Shown piece by piece: positions 40,775-42,894 of a DNA stretch of 42,894 nucleotides. Made by a program: the position numbers and the translations under genes. The stretch comes from Dehalococcoidia bacterium. Lineage in GTDB: Bacteria > Chloroflexota > Dehalococcoidia > UBA2979. The stretch lies in contig QZJI01000039.1 in the NCBI GenBank assembly GCA_003599735.1, positions 1 to 42,894 of the forward strand, written 5' to 3'. The notes beneath the pieces were generated by a model. The model was not told the DNA's origin and ran no database searches. It worked only from the letters and a program-made list of their open reading frames with translations. Each line of letters opens with the position of its first letter. The first letter of the stretch is position 1.

Positions 40775-41311
40775 CTATCGTGACGCCGTCGATGCGAGCG
40801 CAGCCTTGCGGTCCTTTGCAATCCTCCTTAACTCCCCTTCTGCGAACCGGACCACGGGAAGCGCGAACACCGCCATCAACGTCGCATCCCGCTCCGCATC
40901 CCGCGTTTGGTGGTTCCTGTGCCAGTACGCGCCGTCCGCCTCGAAAGCAACATGGATACTCGGTACGTACACGTCCACGACATAGCGACCGAATCGGTGT
41001 TCTTGAACGGCGTCGGGGTAGGCGTTCTGAACGAAGTAAAACAGGATGCGCTCTGGCTTGGTGCGCTTCTTGCGGAGTAGTTGCCGCCGCAGCCGAAATC
41101 CAGACAGCGCGTTCGCGCATTCTATTGAGCAACATGCACCCCCGAACCACTTTCCGGGCCTCGGCTCAAACGGTTGTCTACCGCACCATTTGCATGATCT
41201 CTCGGCGATCCTCTCAGCACGCTTCCTTGCGCCACGATTCATGATCGCCGTCCGAAGGCCATCCGAAGCGCGCGTGCCTTCTTGTGGCGTCTTGGAGAAC
41301 ATGCGGGCCAT
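40775..41311 (-). CDS. Zinc-finger PD-(D/E)XK nuclease, DUF559/VSR-like
   Basis: This 178-residue protein has a putative zinc-binding module (Cys40, Cys43, Cys60 or Cys61, Cys65 in CKWCG and CCSIEC) and then a nuclease-like domain. That domain reads QEHRFGRYVVDVYVP, then HVAFEADGAYWH, with Glu104, Asp113, Glu124 and Asp126 in the order expected for the DUF559/VSR branch of the PD-(D/E)XK fold (the E-x-D-G motif). Such nucleases act in mismatch repair, restriction or mobile elements; which applies is unknown. Starts at 41311, 41302 or 41242 are possible, none with a strong Shine-Dalgarno. It is the third gene of a minus-strand cassette, 42 bases after the 60-residue gene, in a segment with lower G+C. 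Confidence 0.78.
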   Translation of the reverse strand: MARMFSKTPQEGTRASDGLRTAIMNRGARKRAERIAERSCKWCGRQPFEPRPGKWFGGACCSIECANALSGFRLRRQLLRKKRTKPERILFYFVQNAYPDAVQEHRFGRYVVDVYVPSIHVAFEADGAYWHRNHQTRDAERDATLMAVFALPVVRFAEGELRRIAKDRKAALASTASR

Positions 41312-41353
41312 GCCACCGAGGAGACCCCTACCTCCCCTTCTTGAGCCATCGCT

Positions 41354-41536
41354 CTACCCGAAAAACTGCCGAATGGCCCGTGAGATCTTTGCCTCTAGGC
41401 CTGGCTTCGGTGTTCGGTGCGCGCCGGCATCCGATCGCTTCGCACGCCAGCGCCCGTCAGCGTTCCGGGAACGGGGCTGAAGGCCCCCGCCCTGCTCGCG
41501 CACGTGCGGTATCGATCCAGCTCGTCGATCGGCCAT
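41354..41536 (-). CDS. Small protein of 60 residues, coupled to the microprotein
   Basis: This basic protein (no recognised family) contains RNADGRWRAKRSDAG in the middle and a helical C terminus ending AKISRAIRQFFG. Its ATG lies two bases past the stop of the preceding microprotein gene (TAG-TC-ATG), and AGGGAAG sits about 7 bases upstream, a strong arrangement for translational coupling. The nuclease gene follows after 42 bases. It could be an accessory or DNA-associated protein on charge alone, which is inference. Confidence 0.5.
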   Translation of the reverse strand: MADRRAGSIPHVREQGGGLQPRSRNADGRWRAKRSDAGAHRTPKPGLEAKISRAIRQFFG

Positions 41537-41538
41537 GA

Positions 41539-41658
41539 CTACTTCCCTTTGCCTGATATCCCTGTCTCGGTGACTGTGGTCTTCGGGTGTCTTTGAGCTG
41601 TGGTCTCCTTGACGTAGCGTCCAGAGATCGCGCTGCGGTGCTGCTTCGTTGCTGCCAT
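41539..41658 (-). CDS. Microprotein of 39 residues, SAISGRYV type
   Basis: The frame encodes a Lys/Thr/Gly-rich basic peptide starting MAATKQHRSAISGRYVKET and ending ISGKGK. GGAG lies 7 bases before the ATG. The pattern S-A-(I/V)-(S/T)-G-(R/K)-(Y/F)-V, then A-x-R-H-P-x-T-T-V, recalls small proteins of unknown function that I believe recur in unrelated bacteria; this is from memory and needs a search. It is the first gene of the three-gene cassette and is too short for most gene finders. On the minus strand TTGACA at 41720-41725 could be its -35 element, without a clear -10. Confidence 0.65.
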   Translation of the reverse strand: MAATKQHRSAISGRYVKETTAQRHPKTTVTETGISGKGK

Positions 41659-41795
41659 CTCAAACTCCTAACTAGCACAGGTGTTCCCAGCGACTACGAT
41701 CATCACGCGGAAGGTGATCTGTCAACTCGCCTATTCGGGTGTTCAGCGGAAGGCCCGTCGAACAACCCCTTGTGCCAGTCTGCTACCGCCTCAAA

Positions 41796-41821
41796 TGTTA
41801 ACGCGATTGATCGCGTTGACA
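41796..41821. promoter_or_regulatory. Operator-like dyad overlapping a TTGACA hexamer
   Basis: Arms TGTTAACGCGAT and ATCGCGTTGACA are inverted complements at 11 of 12 positions with a TG spacer. The right arm contains the plus-strand TTGACA, so a bound protein would cover a likely nrdJ promoter. The binding protein is unknown. Confidence 0.5.
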
Positions 41822-41858
41822 GGCCTCCCCCGGCGGATCAATGATGCCCCTCGCTCCT

Positions 41859-41886
41859 CTGAACAGGTGCTCACTCACCTGAACAG
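41859..41886. repeat. Paired CTGAACAG direct repeats with internal CAGGTG/CACCTG inversion
   Basis: CTGAACAG recurs with a period of 20 bases (41859-41866, 41879-41886), and CAGGTG with CACCTG forms a 6-bp inverted repeat around ctcact. It may be a second regulator site or an old transposon end; nothing else supports either. Confidence 0.35.
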
Positions 41887-41890
41887 ATAG

Positions 41891-41906
41891 TCACAACATC
41901 TTGTGT
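41891..41906. promoter_or_regulatory. NrdR-box-like site upstream of nrdJ
   Basis: TCACAACATCTTGTGT matches the published NrdR consensus ACACWATATATWGTGT at 13 of 16 positions by my count, including its dyad, and lies 72 bases before the ribonucleotide reductase ATG. NrdR normally binds two boxes; a good second box is not seen. Confidence 0.55.
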
Positions 41907-41977
41907 CCCCACCGCTCCCCCTCCCCAAGTCCTTGGGCCGACGAGCCAGCGGGCCACACTCTCGGAAGGCTCCTTCG

Positions 41978-42894
41978 ATGCAGATCTCGCGCCGCTTCAC
42001 CACCGCCGGACACGACCCGTATGAGGGCATCGAGTTCGCGCAACGCACTTCGCGGATCGTGAACCCGGACGGCTCCGTCGTGTTCGAAGCGCGCGACATC
42101 CAGATGCCCGCGAAGTTCTCACAGGTCGCGACGGACATCATGGCGCAGAAGTACTTCCGGAAGGCCGGCGTCCCCGCCTCGACGGTGCGCGTGCCCGAGG
42201 ACGGTGTGCCGGAGTGGTTGCAGCGCCGCGTGCCCGCGCCGGACTCTGCGCCGGGCGGCGAGGACGACGCGCGCCAGACCTTCGGACGGCTCGCCGGGAC
42301 GTGGACCTACTGGGGCTGGAAGCACGGCTACTTCGACACGGAGGAGGACGCGCGCGCCTTCCACGACGAACTCTCCTTCATGATGGCGAAGCAGATGGCC
42401 GCGCCGAACTCGCCGCAGTGGTTCAACACGGGACTGCACTGGGCGTACGGCATCACCGGCCCGGCCCAGGGCCACTCTTATGTCGACCCGGCCACGGAGG
42501 AACTGCGCGTCTCCCAGAACGCATACGAGCGCCCTCAGCCGCACGCCTGCTTCATCCAGTCCGTGAGTGACGACCTGGTGAACCCGGGCGGCATCATGGA
42601 CCTCTGGACGCGCGAGGCGCGCATCTTCAAGTACGGCTCCGGCACCGGCTCGAACTTCTCCAGCCTGCGCGGCGAGGACGAGCCGCTCTCCGGCGGCGGG
42701 AAGTCCTCCGGGCTGATGTCGTTCCTCAAGATCGGCGACCGGGCGGCGGGCGCGATCAAGTCCGGCGGCACGACGCGGCGCGCGGCGAAGATGGTGATCC
42801 TGAACGCCGACCACCCGGACATCGAGCAGTTCGTGGACTGGAAGGTGCGCGAGGAGCAGAAGGTCGCGGCGCTCGTGACCGGCGCCTTCGTCAC
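41978..42894 (+). CDS. nrdJ: Adenosylcobalamin-dependent (class II) ribonucleotide reductase, N-terminal 305 residues
   Basis: This enzyme makes deoxyribonucleotides using a radical from adenosylcobalamin and needs no oxygen. The frame runs off the right edge. It starts MQISRRFTTAGHDPYEGIEF and continues with NSPQWFNTGLHWAYGI (about residues 145-160), PHACFIQSVSDDLVNPGGI with a catalytic-pair cysteine near 189, then YGSGTGSNFSSLRG and GRAAGAIKSGGTTRRAAKMV-like loops (the actual text is DRAAGAIKSGGTTRR), all typical of class II. GGAAGG lies about 9 bases before the ATG. The distal active-site residues, any C-terminal zinc-binding region and the end of the gene are outside. A NrdR-type box lies upstream. 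With MetH it makes the organism B12-dependent for two core steps. Confidence 0.94.
   Translation, partial: MQISRRFTTAGHDPYEGIEFAQRTSRIVNPDGSVVFEARDIQMPAKFSQVATDIMAQKYFRKAGVPASTVRVPEDGVPEWLQRRVPAPDSAPGGEDDARQTFGRLAGTWTYWGWKHGYFDTEEDARAFHDELSFMMAKQMAAPNSPQWFNTGLHWAYGITGPAQGHSYVDPATEELRVSQNAYERPQPHACFIQSVSDDLVNPGGIMDLWTREARIFKYGSGTGSNFSSLRGEDEPLSGGGKSSGLMSFLKIGDRAAGAIKSGGTTRRAAKMVILNADHPDIEQFVDWKVREEQKVAALVTGAFV

Larger units (their letters stand above)
41659..41977. other. Intergenic control region between microprotein cassette and nrdJ
   Basis: This 319-base stretch has no convincing gene and a lower G+C content than nrdJ. It holds the minus-strand TTGACA (41720-41725), a dyad (41796-41821), a plus-strand TTGACA (41816-41821) with AATGAT 18 bases on (41840-41845), paired CTGAACAG repeats (41859-41866 and 41879-41886) that include CAGGTG/CACCTG, and a NrdR-box-like site (41891-41906). 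The last 70 bases are pyrimidine-rich before GGAAGG of nrdJ. Confidence 0.6.

Noticed and set aside
41859..41886. Insertion-sequence end
   Set aside because: The short repeats recall IS ends but there is no matching inverted end, target duplication or transposase frame in the window.
41587..41890. Plus-strand frames of 85 and 69 codons in the nrdJ upstream region
   Set aside because: No ribosome-binding site or recognisable features; they overlap the microprotein gene antisense and the control elements.
41659..41977. Cobalamin riboswitch upstream of nrdJ
   Set aside because: No B12-box-like conserved core is present; the region instead has protein-binding-like dyads.

Overview
The window is a 42.9 kb stretch of high-G+C, densely packed bacterial chromosome with genes on both strands. 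No gene fixes the lineage. The mixture suggests an aerobic, cobalamin-using, Chloroflexota-like organism, possibly near Dehalococcoidia, though an actinobacterial relative cannot be excluded. That mixture is cobalamin-dependent MetH and class II ribonucleotide reductase, an eukaryote-type (GSII) glutamine synthetase, a K+-independent type of membrane pyrophosphatase, SURF1, a DUF255 protein, and several GTG or TTG starts. This placement is inference.

Layout. 1-4.6 kb: the 3' part of metH, a lower-G+C orphan membrane protein, metF on the minus strand and a Tag-like DNA glycosylase; metH and metF serve the same methyl-folate to methionine branch. 4.7-12 kb: a ketopantoate reductase-like enzyme, a small orphan, a thioesterase, a GNAT acetyltransferase, a DUF255 (YyaL) protein overlapping an MFS transporter, and an alkaline-phosphatase-superfamily enzyme. 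A 36-bp perfect palindrome then separates this block from convergent glnII. 13-19 kb: SURF1, a frameshifted YceI gene, an M1 aminopeptidase and an MFS transporter. 19-22.5 kb: acnA with a terminator and a mini-HTH gene, then a cupredoxin lipoprotein. 22.5-26 kb: tRNA-Val, tRNA-Leu and tRNA-Arg, then uvrC and a Xer recombinase. 26-29.4 kb: enolase, an unknown helical protein and a GAPDH with unusual cofactor residues. 29.6-32.4 kb: ffh-rpsP-khpA-rimM, the SRP and ribosome-assembly block, without trmD or rplS following. Two tRNAs and hppA come next. 35-40.8 kb: a peroxiredoxin-like protein, a pair of class III CoA transferases, a TauE/SafE permease and a proline peptidase.

The right end is the least ordinary part. 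A lower-G+C segment (about 40.8-41.9 kb) carries a minus-strand cassette: a 39-residue microprotein, a 60-residue protein whose start lies two bases past its stop, and a zinc-finger PD-(D/E)XK nuclease of DUF559/VSR type. Beside it lies the control region of the B12-dependent ribonucleotide reductase gene, with a NrdR-box-like site and a separate long dyad over a TTGACA hexamer. The window ends inside that reductase gene.

Other points worth attention are an Ffh with altered GTPase motifs, a tRNA-Arg with a GCG anticodon, CoA transferases lacking the usual catalytic aspartate, and probable leaderless starts for uvrC and ffh. I saw no CRISPR array, prophage, rRNA gene or intact insertion sequence.
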